This document shows, in pieces, positions 35,443 to 45,091 of a stretch of DNA of 64,000 nt (positions are counted from its first letter, which is position 1; each line of letters begins with the position of its first letter). Position numbers and translations under genes: made by a program. The DNA is from Methylomarinovum tepidoasis. GTDB taxonomy: Bacteria; Pseudomonadota; Gammaproteobacteria; Methylococcales; Methylothermaceae. The stretch lies in the NCBI RefSeq assembly GCF_030294985.1, contig NZ_AP024718.1, positions 1,565,001 through 1,629,000 on the forward strand, read 5' to 3'. The notes beneath the pieces are model-generated. The model saw only the letters and a list, made by a program, of their open reading frames with translations. It ran no database searches and was not told the origin of the DNA.

Positions 35443-37325
35443 GCGATGACCTTGAGCTTGTCGTGTTGTTGGAGGAAATGTTCGATGTTGCGGCGGATGC
35501 CGTCGGCGTCCAGTTCCACTTCGCTGAGCAGCTCCTCGCGGCTGCCGTGCTCGACGTAGCGGTCCGGCAGGCCCAGATTGAGCACCGGCAGCGGCAGGCC
35601 ATGGGCCACCAGGCATTCGTTGACGGCGCTGCCGGCGCCGCCCATGACGGCGTTTTCCTCTATCGTGACCAGATAGTCGTGGCTGCGGGCCAGCTCCGCC
35701 ACCAGGTCTTCATCCAGCGGCTTGACGAAGCGCATGTTGGCGACGGTGGCGTCGAGGCGTTCTGCCGCTTCCAAGGCAGGCGCCACCATGGCGCCAAAGG
35801 CAAGGATGGCCACCCGTTTGCCGTGGCGGCGGATTTCCCCCTTGCCCAGCGGCAGGGTGGTGGCGTCTCGCTGCAGGCGGGCGCCGGGACCGGTGCCGCG
35901 GGGGTAGCGTACCGCTGCCGGCCGCCTCGAGGCGAGGGCGGTGTTGAGCATCTGATAGCATTCGTTCTCGTCCGCCGGGGCCATGACGATCATGTTGGGA
36001 ATGCAGCGCAGGAAGCTGAGATCGTAGGCGCCGGCGTGGGTAGGGCCGTCGGGACCGACCAGGCCGGCGCGGTCGATGGCGAACACCACCGGCAGGTTCT
36101 GCAGCGCCACGTCGTGGATCAGCTGATCGTAACCGCGTTGCAGGAAGGTGGAATAGATCGCCACCACCGGTTTCAGCCCCTCGCAGGCCATGCCCGCGGC
36201 CACGGTGACGGCGTGCTGTTCGGCGATGCCGACGTCGAAATAGCGTTCGGGGAAGCGGTCGGAAAATTCCACCAGCCCCGAGCCTTCGCGCATCGCCGGG
36301 GTGATGCCGACCAGCTTGGGTTCACGCTCGGCGGCGTCGCACAGCCAGCGGCTGAACACCTGGGTGTAGCTCAGTCCCTTGCTGGGCGCCTTGGTCATGC
36401 GGTCCTTGGACGGATCGAAGGGAGAGACGCCGTGGTAGGTCACCGGATCGCGCTCGGCCGGCAGATAGCCTTTGCCCTTTTTGGTGATGACGTGGAGGAA
36501 CTGCGGCCCCTTCAATTCACGGATGTTGCGCAGGGTCGTGATCAGGGTGTCCAGATCGTGGCCATCGATAGGGCCGATGTAGTTGAAACCCAGTTCCTCG
36601 AACAGGGTGCCCGGCGCCACCATGCCCTTGACGTGCTCCTCGGCGCGGCGGGCCAGCTCCCATACCTCCGGCACCCGCGACAGGATCTGCTTGCTGCCCT
36701 GGCGCACGGTGGTGTAGAGCTTGCTCGACAGGATCTTGGCCAGGTAGTTGGTCATCGCCCCGACATTGGGGGAGATGGACATTTCGTTGTCGTTGAGGAT
36801 CACCAGCAGGTTGGCGTCCAGGGCGCCGGCGTGGTTGAGGGCCTCGAAGGCCATGCCGCCGGTGAGTCCGCCGTCGCCGATGATCGCCACCGCGCGCTGG
36901 TCGCGACCTTCCAGGGAAGCAGCGATGGCCATCCCCAGGGCGGCGGAGATGGAGGTGCTCGAGTGGCCCACGCCGAAAGCGTCGTAGGGACTTTCGCTGC
37001 GTTTGGGGAACGGCGTCAGACCGCCGTGTTTACGGATGGTGGGCAGACGGTCACGGCGGCCGGTGAGGATCTTGTGGGGATAGGCCTGATGGCCCACGTC
37101 CCAGACCAGGCGGTCGTGGGGGGTGTTGTAAACGTAATGGAGGGCGATGGTCAGTTCCACCGTGCCCAGACCGGCGGCGAGATGGCCGCCGGAGCGGCTC
37201 ACGCTCTCCAGCAGAAAATGGCGTACTTCCTCGGCCAGCTGCGTCAACTCGGCTTCGCTGAGCTGGCGCAGGTCGTCGGGAGAATTGATGCGGCTGAGCA
37301 GGGGATAGTTCTTGAGATCGATCAT
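35439..37325 (-). CDS. dxs: 1-deoxy-D-xylulose-5-phosphate synthase
   Basis: Thiamine-diphosphate enzyme making DXP from pyruvate and glyceraldehyde 3-phosphate, the entry of the MEP isoprenoid route that feeds squalene and hopanoids, and also PdxJ. Markers: [13 protein letters not shown], the ThDP motif [18 protein letters not shown] ... [10 protein letters not shown], and the C-terminal transketolase domain with [12 protein letters not shown] and [15 protein letters not shown]. 628 residues. Clustered with the hopanoid genes and overlapping apt. Confidence 0.97.
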   Translation of the reverse strand: MIDLKNYPLLSRINSPDDLRQLSEAELTQLAEEVRHFLLESVSRSGGHLAAGLGTVELTIALHYVYNTPHDRLVWDVGHQAYPHKILTGRRDRLPTIRKHGGLTPFPKRSESPYDAFGVGHSSTSISAALGMAIAASLEGRDQRAVAIIGDGGLTGGMAFEALNHAGALDANLLVILNDNEMSISPNVGAMTNYLAKILSSKLYTTVRQGSKQILSRVPEVWELARRAEEHVKGMVAPGTLFEELGFNYIGPIDGHDLDTLITTLRNIRELKGPQFLHVITKKGKGYLPAERDPVTYHGVSPFDPSKDRMTKAPSKGLSYTQVFSRWLCDAAEREPKLVGITPAMREGSGLVEFSDRFPERYFDVGIAEQHAVTVAAGMACEGLKPVVAIYSTFLQRGYDQLIHDVALQNLPVVFAIDRAGLVGPDGPTHAGAYDLSFLRCIPNMIVMAPADENECYQMLNTALASRRPAAVRYPRGTGPGARLQRDATTLPLGKGEIRRHGKRVAILAFGAMVAPALEAAERLDATVANMRFVKPLDEDLVAELARSHDYLVTIEENAVMGGAGSAVNECLVAHGLPLPVLNLGLPDRYVEHGSREELLSEVELDADGIRRNIEHFLQQHDKLKVIA

Positions 37326-37400
37326 AAACGGTATGGGCTGGCGGGGGTGTCAGGTGGAATGGAAGCCATTATCCAACGCGGCCTGGTGCGGTGCAAGCGC

Positions 37401-37568
37401 CTAGCCGTCCTGGTGTTCCAGGCGGATGCCGATGATTTCCAGGACGATGGCGACCATCAGGATGGCTAGGCTACCGGCCCACAGTTCCGGCGCCAGCCAC
37501 AACAGCAGGGCGCCGAGACCGACCAACATCGAGCCCAGCAGGCGGCGGCGGAGGGTGTTTCTCAGCAT
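37401..37568 (-). CDS. Small two-helix membrane protein (55 residues)
   Basis: Not a named family. After a basic start (MLRNTLRRRLLG) come two hydrophobic segments, about residues 13-30 and 32-49 (AGSLAILMVAIVLEIIGI), and a short charged end (RLEHQDG). It satisfies the positive-inside rule. The ribosome-binding site is weak. It lies alone between dxs and the divergent DUF6781 gene. The same frame stays open upstream to 38447, but that part is antisense shadow of the next gene. Confidence 0.55.
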   Translation of the reverse strand: MLRNTLRRRLLGSMLVGLGALLLWLAPELWAGSLAILMVAIVLEIIGIRLEHQDG

Positions 37569-37600
37569 GAGCTTGCAGTCCCCAGAATGCAGATCGATTA

Positions 37601-37628
37601 TTGTAACATTCCGAAACGACGGTATGCT
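37601..37628 (+). promoter_or_regulatory. Possible promoter for the DUF6781 gene
   Basis: TTGTAA (37601-37606), 16-nt spacer, TATGCT (37623-37628). Confidence 0.5.
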
Positions 37629-37691
37629 TGCAGTTTGCCGGGGATTTGGCCACCATAGCCGCGAGATTGCAATTCCTGAAGGAGCGAGTCG

Positions 37692-38456
37692 ATGAGCCAA
37701 GACAACACCCACGAATCGAAACCGCAAGCGGGCGCCGAGCCCCCCAAGGCGGATGAAACCCCTCAGGCCGAGTCCCAGGGGCAGCGCGAAGAAGCCATGG
37801 CCCAGCTGGAAGCCTCGGTGCGCGAGGCGGTAACCAGGGGGGAGGATATCCGTGAAACCGTCCGGCGTCTGACCGTCGAGGCCCTGTCCGAAGGCCGTCT
37901 GAATGCCGAGGAAGTGCGTCAGGTGATCGAATCGGTCCTGAAAGGAGCCGGGGCCGGGATCGAGAAGCACGGATCCCGGGCCCGGGAGGCATTGGAGGAA
38001 GTCCTGCGCGGTCTCGAGGACGGTCTCATCAAAGCGGCGGAGGCCTCCAAACTGGCGTTGGAGGAGGCTGCCGGCCGGGCACAGGAATTTGCCGAGCAGG
38101 ATGTCAAACTGGCCCTGGAGCAGTTGCGCGATCTGGAACAGGTCTATCTCGACACCCTCACCGAGGTAGCGAAACGGGGGTCCGAGCAGTTCCGCACCAT
38201 TCTCGACGATCTGGTCCGTCACGCCCGCAACAGCGGCACCGCCATCGGCGAGTATCTGGCGGATGTGATGGAGGATCTGCCGCGCAAACTCCAGGAAGCA
38301 GGGGAATGGGGGCTGAAGGCGGTCAGTGAAAGCGCCCGGGTGGCCGGTTCCCAATTGGCAGCCATCGCCAGCGGCTTCCTTGCCGGTATCGCCGATGCCC
38401 TGGACCGTCAGGCCAAGCGCTTGGGTGGAGAAGACGAGCGCCGTCACAAGAGCTGA
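37692..38456 (+). CDS. DUF6781-like helical protein
   Basis: A 254-residue, highly charged, Ala/Glu-rich protein predicted almost wholly helical. An acidic disordered N-terminus (residues 1-35) is followed by repeated amphipathic helices with TRGEDIRETVRRLTVEAL and RLNAEEVRQVIESVL, the pattern of DUF6781, then phasin-like heptads (LALEQLRDLEQVYLDTL). The C-terminal part (GSQLAAIASGFLAGIADAL) is more hydrophobic. Function unknown; polymer-granule or membrane-surface binding is only suggested by the amphipathic pattern. Its stop overlaps the kinase start by one base. Confidence 0.7.
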   Translation: MSQDNTHESKPQAGAEPPKADETPQAESQGQREEAMAQLEASVREAVTRGEDIRETVRRLTVEALSEGRLNAEEVRQVIESVLKGAGAGIEKHGSRAREALEEVLRGLEDGLIKAAEASKLALEEAAGRAQEFAEQDVKLALEQLRDLEQVYLDTLTEVAKRGSEQFRTILDDLVRHARNSGTAIGEYLADVMEDLPRKLQEAGEWGLKAVSESARVAGSQLAAIASGFLAGIADALDRQAKRLGGEDERRHKS

Positions 38457-40153
38457 TGTGGCTGGAGGCCGTCACCGCGGTCCATGACCTGGGGCGTCTG
38501 TATGATCTGAGCATCATCCTGATCCGCTATGGGTTTGCCGGGGCCGTGCGCCGGCTCGGATTGGCGCACGTGTTCGAACAGGCGGGCAGGGCGCTCCATT
38601 GGAAAGGGGTGGAGGAGCTGGTCTCGCTCGATACCCCCCAGCGTATCCGCCGGGCCCTGGAGGAAATGGGGCCGACTTTCATCAAGCTGGGACAGGTTCT
38701 CGCCACCCGCGTCGATCTGTTTCCGCCGGACTGGATCGCTGAATTCGAGAAGCTCCAGGACCAGGTGCCGCCGCTGCCCTTCGAACAGCTGCGTCCGCAG
38801 CTGGAAGAAGACCTCGGCGCGCCGGTAGAGGAAGTCTTCGCCGAATTCGAATACCAGTCCCTGGCCGCCGCCTCCATCGCTCAGGTACACCGGGCACGGC
38901 TCTACAGCGGCGAACGGGTCATCGTCAAGATCCGCCGCCCCGGCATCGAGGAAATCGTCGAGGCCGACCTGCGCCTGGTCGAGCGCCTGGCGCGCATCGC
39001 CGAACGCGAGATCAAGGAGCTGCGGCGCTATCGGCCGGTGGAGATCGTCCACCAGTTCGCCTCCTCCCTGCGCCGGGAGATGGACCTGGAGAACGAGGCC
39101 CGCAACGCCGAGCGTATGGCCGGCAACTTCGCCCGCGACCCCTGGATTGTGATCCCGAAGATGTACTGGCAGTGGTGCTGCGAGCGTCTCAACGTGCAGG
39201 AGTACATCGAGGGGATTCCAGCACGCAAACTGCAGCTGGCCGAGGCCGCCGGACTCAACCGCAAGATCTTGGCCCGGCGCGGTTGCGATGCAGTGTTGAA
39301 GATGATTCTCATCGACGGTTTCTTCCATGCCGATCCCCATCCCGGCAATCTGATCTTCCTGCCCGGCAACCGCATCGCCTTCATCGACTTCGGCATGGTC
39401 GGGCGACTGTCGGAGACGCGCCGTTACCAGATCGTGGACATGCTGGCGGCGGTGATCGACCGTGACGCCCGCACCGCGGTCAACGTGTTGCTCGACTGGG
39501 CCGGTGACGTCCACGTGGACGTGGACGCTCTGACCGCCGACGTGGACATTTTCATCGACACTTACCACGGTCTGCCCCTCAAGCAGCTCAAGATCGCCAA
39601 CATCCTCACCGATCTCACCAATCTGATGCGCAGCTACGATCTGGTGCTACCGCCCGATCTGGCCTTGCTGTTCAAGGCGCTGCTCACCCTCGACGGCATG
39701 GGGCGCCAGGTGGATCCGGATTTCGATCTCATCGCCGCCGCCACCCCCCACGTGCGCCGGGCCCTGCTCAATCGCTACCGGCCCGACGTCGTCCTCAGAC
39801 GTGGCTGGCGCACCACCGCCGACATGCTCGACGTCGTCCAGGCGCTGCCCAACGACCTGCGCCAGCTCATCAAGGCCCTCAAGACCGGCTCGTTGCGTTT
39901 CAACGTCGATGTCAACCAGCTCGACTACTTCGGTTGGATCATCGACCGCGCCGCCAGCCGGCTGGCCGTGGGCATGGTGACCTCGTCGCTGATCATCGGC
40001 TCGGCCATCGTCATGACCGTTCCCGGCGGTCCGACCCTGTGGGGGCTGCCGCTGCTCGGCGTGCTGGGATTCGCCGGCGCTGGCATCGGCGGGGTGTGGC
40101 TGCTGATTTCGATCTGGCGGGGAGGGCATTTGCCCCATGGAGAGGAAGATTGA
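38456..40153 (+). CDS. ABC1/AarF/UbiB-family atypical kinase
   Basis: A 565-residue protein of the UbiB/ADCK family, linked to quinone or isoprenoid lipid metabolism. The invariant KxGQ motif occurs as FIKLGQVLATR; the Ala-rich loop as LAAASIAQVHRA; VKIRRPG holds the ATP lysine; catalytic elements are FFHADPHPGNL and AFIDFGMVGRL. Two C-terminal hydrophobic helices (about residues 500-555: VTSSLIIGSAIVMTV and LGVLGFAGAGIGGVWLLI) anchor it. No ubiE or ubiJ is adjacent, so it need not be the ubiquinone UbiB; proximity to isoprenoid genes is noted. Confidence 0.88.
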   Translation: MWLEAVTAVHDLGRLYDLSIILIRYGFAGAVRRLGLAHVFEQAGRALHWKGVEELVSLDTPQRIRRALEEMGPTFIKLGQVLATRVDLFPPDWIAEFEKLQDQVPPLPFEQLRPQLEEDLGAPVEEVFAEFEYQSLAAASIAQVHRARLYSGERVIVKIRRPGIEEIVEADLRLVERLARIAEREIKELRRYRPVEIVHQFASSLRREMDLENEARNAERMAGNFARDPWIVIPKMYWQWCCERLNVQEYIEGIPARKLQLAEAAGLNRKILARRGCDAVLKMILIDGFFHADPHPGNLIFLPGNRIAFIDFGMVGRLSETRRYQIVDMLAAVIDRDARTAVNVLLDWAGDVHVDVDALTADVDIFIDTYHGLPLKQLKIANILTDLTNLMRSYDLVLPPDLALLFKALLTLDGMGRQVDPDFDLIAAATPHVRRALLNRYRPDVVLRRGWRTTADMLDVVQALPNDLRQLIKALKTGSLRFNVDVNQLDYFGWIIDRAASRLAVGMVTSSLIIGSAIVMTVPGGPTLWGLPLLGVLGFAGAGIGGVWLLISIWRGGHLPHGEED

Positions 40154-40160
40154 GGCAAAA

Positions 40161-40186
40161 GAAAACCCGGCATCGGCCGGGTTTTC
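40161..40186. terminator. Bidirectional intrinsic terminator
   Basis: A perfect 11-bp stem (40161-40171 with 40176-40186), loop ATCG, with AAAA/TTTT at the outer part of the arms, between convergent genes. Confidence 0.85.
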
Positions 40187-40204
40187 CAGAGGTGGGCGTC
40201 AGGA

Positions 40205-40561
40205 TTACCCCAGGGCGATGCCGAAGGTGTTGGCCGCCAGGATCAGATAGCAGATCACCGCCAGGGCGGCATGGGCTAGAATCAGCCCCTTCTGCACTTG
40301 CCCGGTCTCATAGCGTTTGTGCCCGGCCATCACCCCGAGGATGACGATGACCACCACCAGGGCGATGTTGACATAGACGCGCTTGTCCCCCTGCAGCGCG
40401 GCGCCGATGGCCAGCAGAGCGCCCAGAACAGCGATGCCGGCATGGGTGAGGATGAATTGGCGTTCCACCGACCGGCCGCGGAGCAGGTCGGCGGCGATCA
40501 GTACCCCCAGGACGGCGACAACGGTGAAAGCAGCCAGCGAAGCGGTCAGCAATACGCTCAT
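40205..40561 (-). CDS. Hypothetical four-helix membrane protein
   Basis: 118 residues with four hydrophobic stretches (about 5-25, 38-58, 65-82 and 92-113) and two short basic loops (LLRGRSVERQ, GHKRYETGQ). I do not recognise a named family, though a layout of two helical hairpins like this is common in small respiratory or stress membrane proteins. A TATAAT box on the minus strand (40613-40608) lies 45 nt before the start without a clear -35. Confidence 0.7.
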   Translation of the reverse strand: MSVLLTASLAAFTVVAVLGVLIAADLLRGRSVERQFILTHAGIAVLGALLAIGAALQGDKRVYVNIALVVVIVILGVMAGHKRYETGQVQKGLILAHAALAVICYLILAANTFGIALG

Positions 40562-40712
40562 CGGTTTACCTCCCTTGCTATTGGTTTCAAATTCGGTCGA
40601 GTCGCGAATTATACGACCGGCGGCTCCAGCAGGCTACCGGAACCCTGCGCTTCCAGCAGCCCACTTGATCCGAAAATCTGCGTAGCCCCCTATTCATTGG
40701 CGATCCAAAATG

Positions 40713-40736
40713 AAAAGGGCAGTCTTTGACTGCCCT
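40713..40736 (-). terminator. Intrinsic terminator of the Bax-inhibitor-like gene
   Basis: On the minus strand a 9-bp stem (40736-40728 with 40724-40716) with a 3-nt loop followed by TTTT (including the last arm base). Confidence 0.82.
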
Positions 40737-40757
40737 CGGGTTCCGGTATGGGGGCGG

Positions 40758-41426
40758 TTACTCGTCGCCTGCCAGAAAGCCCAGGATGTGAAGCAGGCTG
40801 GTGAACAGGTTGTAGATGGCCACGTACAGGGTCACGGTGGCGAGGATGTAGTTGGTTTCGCCGCCGTGGACGATCTGGCTGGTTTCGAACAGGATCAGCC
40901 CGGCCATCAGCACCATGAACATGGCCGACACCGCCAGGGCCAGCCCCGGCAGCTGGAAGAAGATCGCCCCCAATCCTGCGAGAAAGGCGACCAGAATGCC
41001 GGCGAACAGGAAACCGCCCAGGAAACTGAAGTCCCGCCGCGATACCAGTGCATAGCCCGACATGCCGAGAAAGATCAGCCCGGTGCCGCCCAGGGCCATC
41101 ATCACGATCTGATGGCCGTTGGGAATGAATTTCAGGTACAGGCTCAGGATCGGCCCCAGGGTCATGCCCATAAAGCCGGTGAGCAGGAACACGAACAGCA
41201 GGCCCCAGGCGCTGTTGCTGAACTTCTGGGTCAAAAACAGCAGGCCGAAATACCCCACCAGAGTGACGATCAGGCCCGGATGGGGCAGGTTCAGGGCCAT
41301 CGACAGCCAGGCGGTGAAGGCGCTGAACAACAGGGTCATCGCCAGCAGGGCGTAGGTGTTGCGCAGCACTTTGTTGGTTTGCAGAACCCCGACCTGGGGT
41401 TGGCGCATGACGCGGACTCGACTCAT
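40758..41426 (-). CDS. Bax inhibitor-1/YccA family membrane protein
   Basis: A 222-residue protein with seven predicted transmembrane helices. It belongs to the BI-1 (LFG/TMBIM) family: TNKVLRNTYALLAMTLLFSA at the start, GLLFVFLLTGFMGMTLGPIL, and the C-terminal YILATVTLYVAIYNLFTSLLHILG with the family's conserved aspartate-type region. E. coli YccA modulates the FtsH protease; whether this copy does is unknown. A good ribosome-binding site (CGGAGG) supports ATG 41426. Confidence 0.9.
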   Translation of the reverse strand: MSRVRVMRQPQVGVLQTNKVLRNTYALLAMTLLFSAFTAWLSMALNLPHPGLIVTLVGYFGLLFLTQKFSNSAWGLLFVFLLTGFMGMTLGPILSLYLKFIPNGHQIVMMALGGTGLIFLGMSGYALVSRRDFSFLGGFLFAGILVAFLAGLGAIFFQLPGLALAVSAMFMVLMAGLILFETSQIVHGGETNYILATVTLYVAIYNLFTSLLHILGFLAGDE

Positions 41427-41522
41427 GAATGGAACCTCCGGAAATGTTGCGATATCGAATGTCGGACCTGTAAAGCGTAGCGAAGTTGCCCGCGGATTGA
41501 TAGTCGTCCCAGGGCTTCGTCC

Positions 41523-41551
41523 TTGCAAATCGAGCTCCAGACCGGGATAAT
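41523..41551 (+). promoter_or_regulatory. Promoter for the 4.5S RNA gene
   Basis: TTGCAA (41523-41528), 17-nt spacer, GATAAT (41546-41551). Transcription would begin about 40 nt before the mature RNA, implying 5' processing. Confidence 0.6.
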
Positions 41552-41597
41552 ACAGCGCTTTCCTGCAGGCGCGATGCCGGCACATGAACGATTCCAT

Positions 41598-41709
<112 letters not shown>

Positions 41710-41732
41710 GCCTTTATCTTCCCGGTTGCTCC

Positions 41733-43241
41733 ATGAGCTATCTGGCCCTGGCCCGCAAGTGGCGTCCCAAGCGCTTTGCCGAGATCACCGGGCAGTCCCA
41801 CGTGGTCAAGGTGCTGCAGGGGGCGTTGATCCACGACCGCATCCACCACGCCTATCTCTTCACCGGCACCCGCGGTGTGGGCAAGACCACCCTGGCGCGC
41901 ATTTTCGCCAAGGCTCTCAACTGCGACCGGGTCAGCGACGGCGAGCCCTGCGGCCGCTGCCAGACCTGCCGGGAGGTGGACGAAGGCCGCTTCGCCGATC
42001 TGATCGAAGTGGACGCCGCTTCCCGCACCCGGGTGGAGGACACCCGGGAACTGCTGGAGAACGCCCAGTTCGCGCCCGCGGCGGGGCGCTACAAGATCTA
42101 TCTGATCGACGAAGTCCACATGCTCTCCGGGCACAGTTTCAACGCCCTGCTCAAGACCCTGGAGGAGCCGCCGCCCCACGTCAAGTTCCTGCTGGCGACC
42201 ACCGATCCGCAGAAGATACCGGTCACGGTGCTCTCGCGCTGCCTGCAGTTCAACCTGACCCGCTTGAGTCCGGCCCAGATCGAGCGGCGGCTGGCGGAGA
42301 TCCTCACGGCGGAAAACATCCCCTTCGAAGCGGAGGCGCTGAAGCTGCTGGCCCAGGCCGCCGACGGCAGTCTGCGCGACGCTCTCAGCCTGCTGGATCA
42401 GGCCATCGTCTATGGAGATGAGGTGGTGCGCGGGGCTGCGGTGGCGGAAATGCTAGGCGGGGTGACCCGCCGCGCCGTCCAGGGATTGGTGGAGGCGTTG
42501 GCGGCCGCGGACGCCCAGGCGGTGATGGCCGAGGTCGGGCGGCTGGCCGAACAGGCCGCCGACTTCGGGGAAGTGCTCAAGACCCTGTTGGGCCTGTTGC
42601 ACCGCATCGCCCTGGCCCAGCAACTGCCGGAAACCGCCGAGCAGGACGAGGTCCGCGACTGGCTGCTGGCCCAGGCGCAGGCGTTGACCCCGGAGGACGT
42701 GCAGCTGTATTACCAGATCGGGCTTCTGGGGCAGAAGGATCTGCCCTGGGCGCCGGATCCCCGGACCGGTCTGGAGATGACGCTGCTGCGGATGCCGGTG
42801 AGGAAGCCGGCCGCGGCAGGGGCGCCGGCTGTGCAGGAAGAAACGCCCGCGCCGGACGCGCTGCCCGTCTGGAACGATCTGGTCCAGCGGATGCGTCTGC
42901 CGGGGATGGTCCAGGAACTCGCCCATCACTGCGTGCTTGAAAAGCTGGAAGGCGATCGCTGCGAGCTGGTGCTCGATCCGGCCTTCGAACACCTTGCCAG
43001 CGACCGTCTCAAGGCCCGGCTGGCGGAAGCGCTGGCAGAAGCGCTCGGGTGGCCGGTGAAGCTGACGATCCGCATCGGTGAGGTGAACCAGGAGACGCCG
43101 GCGGCGGTGCGGGAACGGGAGCAGACGGCGAGACAGCAGGCGGCGGAGCGGGCGATCGCCGGGGACGAGACGGTCAAACTGATTATGGAAACCTTCGATG
43201 CCCGCATCGTGCCGGGCTCGATTCAGCCGCGGAAAGATTGA
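41733..43241 (+). CDS. dnaX: DNA polymerase III subunits gamma/tau
   Basis: Clamp-loader ATPase of the replicase. LARKWRPKRFAEITGQSHVV at the N-terminus, Walker A GTRGVGKTT, the zinc site CGRCQTCREVD, Walker B LIDEVHMLS, and sensor motif LLATTDPQKIPVTVLSRC. At 502 residues it is short for a tau protein (E. coli 643), with a shortened linker before the C-terminal domain. ATG 41733 gives the conserved start; upstream frame is inside the 4.5S RNA gene. I did not find an obvious slippery run for producing a separate gamma. Confidence 0.95.
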   Translation: MSYLALARKWRPKRFAEITGQSHVVKVLQGALIHDRIHHAYLFTGTRGVGKTTLARIFAKALNCDRVSDGEPCGRCQTCREVDEGRFADLIEVDAASRTRVEDTRELLENAQFAPAAGRYKIYLIDEVHMLSGHSFNALLKTLEEPPPHVKFLLATTDPQKIPVTVLSRCLQFNLTRLSPAQIERRLAEILTAENIPFEAEALKLLAQAADGSLRDALSLLDQAIVYGDEVVRGAAVAEMLGGVTRRAVQGLVEALAAADAQAVMAEVGRLAEQAADFGEVLKTLLGLLHRIALAQQLPETAEQDEVRDWLLAQAQALTPEDVQLYYQIGLLGQKDLPWAPDPRTGLEMTLLRMPVRKPAAAGAPAVQEETPAPDALPVWNDLVQRMRLPGMVQELAHHCVLEKLEGDRCELVLDPAFEHLASDRLKARLAEALAEALGWPVKLTIRIGEVNQETPAAVREREQTARQQAAERAIAGDETVKLIMETFDARIVPGSIQPRKD

Positions 43242-43259
43242 GAAATTGAGGAGGTGGCG

Positions 43260-43586
43260 ATGAAAAATCCCCTAGGCGCCTTGATGCAGCAAGCGCAGGA
43301 AATGCAGGAGAAGTTCAAACAGCTCCAGGAGGAGCTGGAGCGAGCCGAGGTGGAAGGCGAAGCCGGCGGCGGCCTGGTGAGGGTGGTGATGAACGGCAAG
43401 CGCGAAGTGCTGCGCCTGTCCATCGATTCCAGTCTGTTCAAGGAGGAGGAAAAGGAGATCCTCGAGGATCTGGTAGCGGCGGCGGTCAACGACGCGGTCC
43501 ACAAGGTCGAACGCATGAAGCAGGAGAAAATGGCCGAGCTGGCCGGGGGCATGCAGCTGCCCGGTGGGATGCAGCTGCCCTTCTGA
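43260..43586 (+). CDS. Nucleoid-associated protein YbaB/EbfC
   Basis: A 108-residue DNA-binding protein conserved between dnaX and rec[27 protein letters not shown] forms the N-terminal helix, [24 protein letters not shown] the core strands. ATG 43260 follows GAGGAGG; the C-terminal Gly-Met-Gln-Leu-Pro repeats ([13 protein letters not shown]) are typical of the family. Confidence 0.95.
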   Translation: MKNPLGALMQQAQEMQEKFKQLQEELERAEVEGEAGGGLVRVVMNGKREVLRLSIDSSLFKEEEKEILEDLVAAAVNDAVHKVERMKQEKMAELAGGMQLPGGMQLPF

Positions 43587-43587
43587 G

Positions 43588-44184
43588 ATGGACCGTGGCG
43601 ACAGCCTTCAGCGCCTGATGGAAGCCTTGCGCTGCCTGCCGGGGGTCGGCCCGCGCAGCGCCCAGCGCATGGCCTTTCACCTGCTGCAGCAGGACCGCGA
43701 CGCCGCCAGCCGGCTGCACCAGTGTCTCGGCGAGGCGCTGGAGAAGATCCGCCGCTGCCGGGTCTGCCGCACCCTGACGGAAGACGAGGTCTGCGGCCGT
43801 TGCTGCGATCCGCGCCGCGATCGCAGCCTGCTGTGCGTGGTGGAGACGCCCGCCGACGTCCTGGCCGTCGACCAGGCCACCGTGTTCCAGGGGCTGTTCT
43901 TCGTGCTCCACGGCCATCTGTCGCCGCTCGACGGCGTCGGCCCCGAGGATCTGGGGCTGGACCGTCTGGAACGGCGTCTGGCCGAAGGCGAGGTGAAGGA
44001 GTTGATCCTGGCCACCAATTCCACCGTCGAGGGCGAGGCCACCGCCCATTACATCGCCGAGCTGGCACGCCGCCACGGAATCACCGTCAGCCGCATCGCC
44101 CATGGCGTGCCGGTGGGTGGGGAACTGGAATACCTGGATGCCAACACCCTCGCCTATGCCTTCGAAGGGCGGCGGCAGTTCTAG
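43588..44184 (+). CDS. recR: Recombination protein RecR
   Basis: RecFOR-pathway partner of RecO. A helix-hairpin-helix ([17 protein letters not shown]), a four-cysteine zinc finger ([18 protein letters not shown]), and a Toprim domain ([16 protein letters not shown] ... [16 protein letters not shown]) are all present. 198 residues. It starts one base after the ybaB stop, the usual dnaX-ybaB-recR unit. Confidence 0.97.
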   Translation: MDRGDSLQRLMEALRCLPGVGPRSAQRMAFHLLQQDRDAASRLHQCLGEALEKIRRCRVCRTLTEDEVCGRCCDPRRDRSLLCVVETPADVLAVDQATVFQGLFFVLHGHLSPLDGVGPEDLGLDRLERRLAEGEVKELILATNSTVEGEATAHYIAELARRHGITVSRIAHGVPVGGELEYLDANTLAYAFEGRRQF

Positions 44185-44194
44185 CCCGGCGTTT

Positions 44195-45091
44195 TCAGGA
44201 GATTTCCGGCAGCTTCTCCAGCAGCTTCAGATAGCGCCGGTAGCGTGCCTGACTGATCTTGCCCTTCTCCACCGCCTCGCGTACTGCACACCCCAGATCG
44301 TCAACGTGACGGCAGTCGTTGAAACGGCAGCGGGGAACGTAGGGGCGGAATTCCCGGTAGCCGTGGGCCAGTTGACGCTGGTCGATACTGGCCAGACCGA
44401 AGACGGCCACCCCTGGGGTGTCGATGAGAATGCCGCCCTCGGGCAGATGGAACAGCATCGCGGTGGTGGTGGTGTGGCGGCCGCGGCGGGTGGTGGCCGA
44501 CAGCTCGCCGATGCGCACGTCGCGGTCAGGAATCAGGGTCCGCAGCAGCGAGGATTTGCCGACGCCGGACTGGCCGGCGAACATCGACGCCTTGTCTTTC
44601 AGGGCGTCCCGCAGGGCGGTGATGCCGAGGCCGGTCTTGGCGCTGACCTCGAGGACGGGATAGAGCACCCGGTAGGGGGCGAGATCGTCGTCGAGCCGTT
44701 GCCGGCGGGCGGGATCGAGCAGGTCGATCTTGTTGACCACGATCAGGGGGGTCAGGTCGTGGTTTTCGCACACCACCAGATACTGATCCACCAGCAGCAA
44801 ATCGTAAAGGGGCTCGGGGGCGATGACGACGAGGACCTGATCGAGGTTGGCCGCTACCGGCCGCGGGCGGCCGCTGCGGCCGGGGCGGGTCAGTAGGGTC
44901 TTGCGCGGCAGAACCTCGACGATACGGCCGTGACCCGGATCGGTCTGCTCCCAGCGCACCCGGTCGCCCACGCAGGGAAGGGGAATACGCCGCAGGGCAT
45001 GGCAGAGGAAAATTTCCCCCTGTTCGTCCTCGACGGCCCAGCCTCTGCCGTAGTGGGCGACGACCAGGCCGGTACGCCGGGCTGCACTCAC
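44195..45091 (-). CDS. rsgA: Ribosome small-subunit-dependent GTPase RsgA
   Basis: Circularly permuted GTPase that checks late 30S maturation. An OB-fold N-terminus (VVAHYGRGWAVEDEQGEIFLC), then the permuted G motifs G4 (VVNKIDLLD), G1 (AGQSGVGKSSLLR) and G3 (DTPGVAVFG), and the C-terminal zinc site (CRFNDCRHVDDLGCAV). Start is GTG 45091, overlapping the protease stop as GTGA; it gives 298 residues, somewhat shorter than the 350 of E. coli. Confidence 0.94.
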   Translation of the reverse strand: MSAARRTGLVVAHYGRGWAVEDEQGEIFLCHALRRIPLPCVGDRVRWEQTDPGHGRIVEVLPRKTLLTRPGRSGRPRPVAANLDQVLVVIAPEPLYDLLLVDQYLVVCENHDLTPLIVVNKIDLLDPARRQRLDDDLAPYRVLYPVLEVSAKTGLGITALRDALKDKASMFAGQSGVGKSSLLRTLIPDRDVRIGELSATTRRGRHTTTTAMLFHLPEGGILIDTPGVAVFGLASIDQRQLAHGYREFRPYVPRCRFNDCRHVDDLGCAVREAVEKGKISQARYRRYLKLLEKLPEIS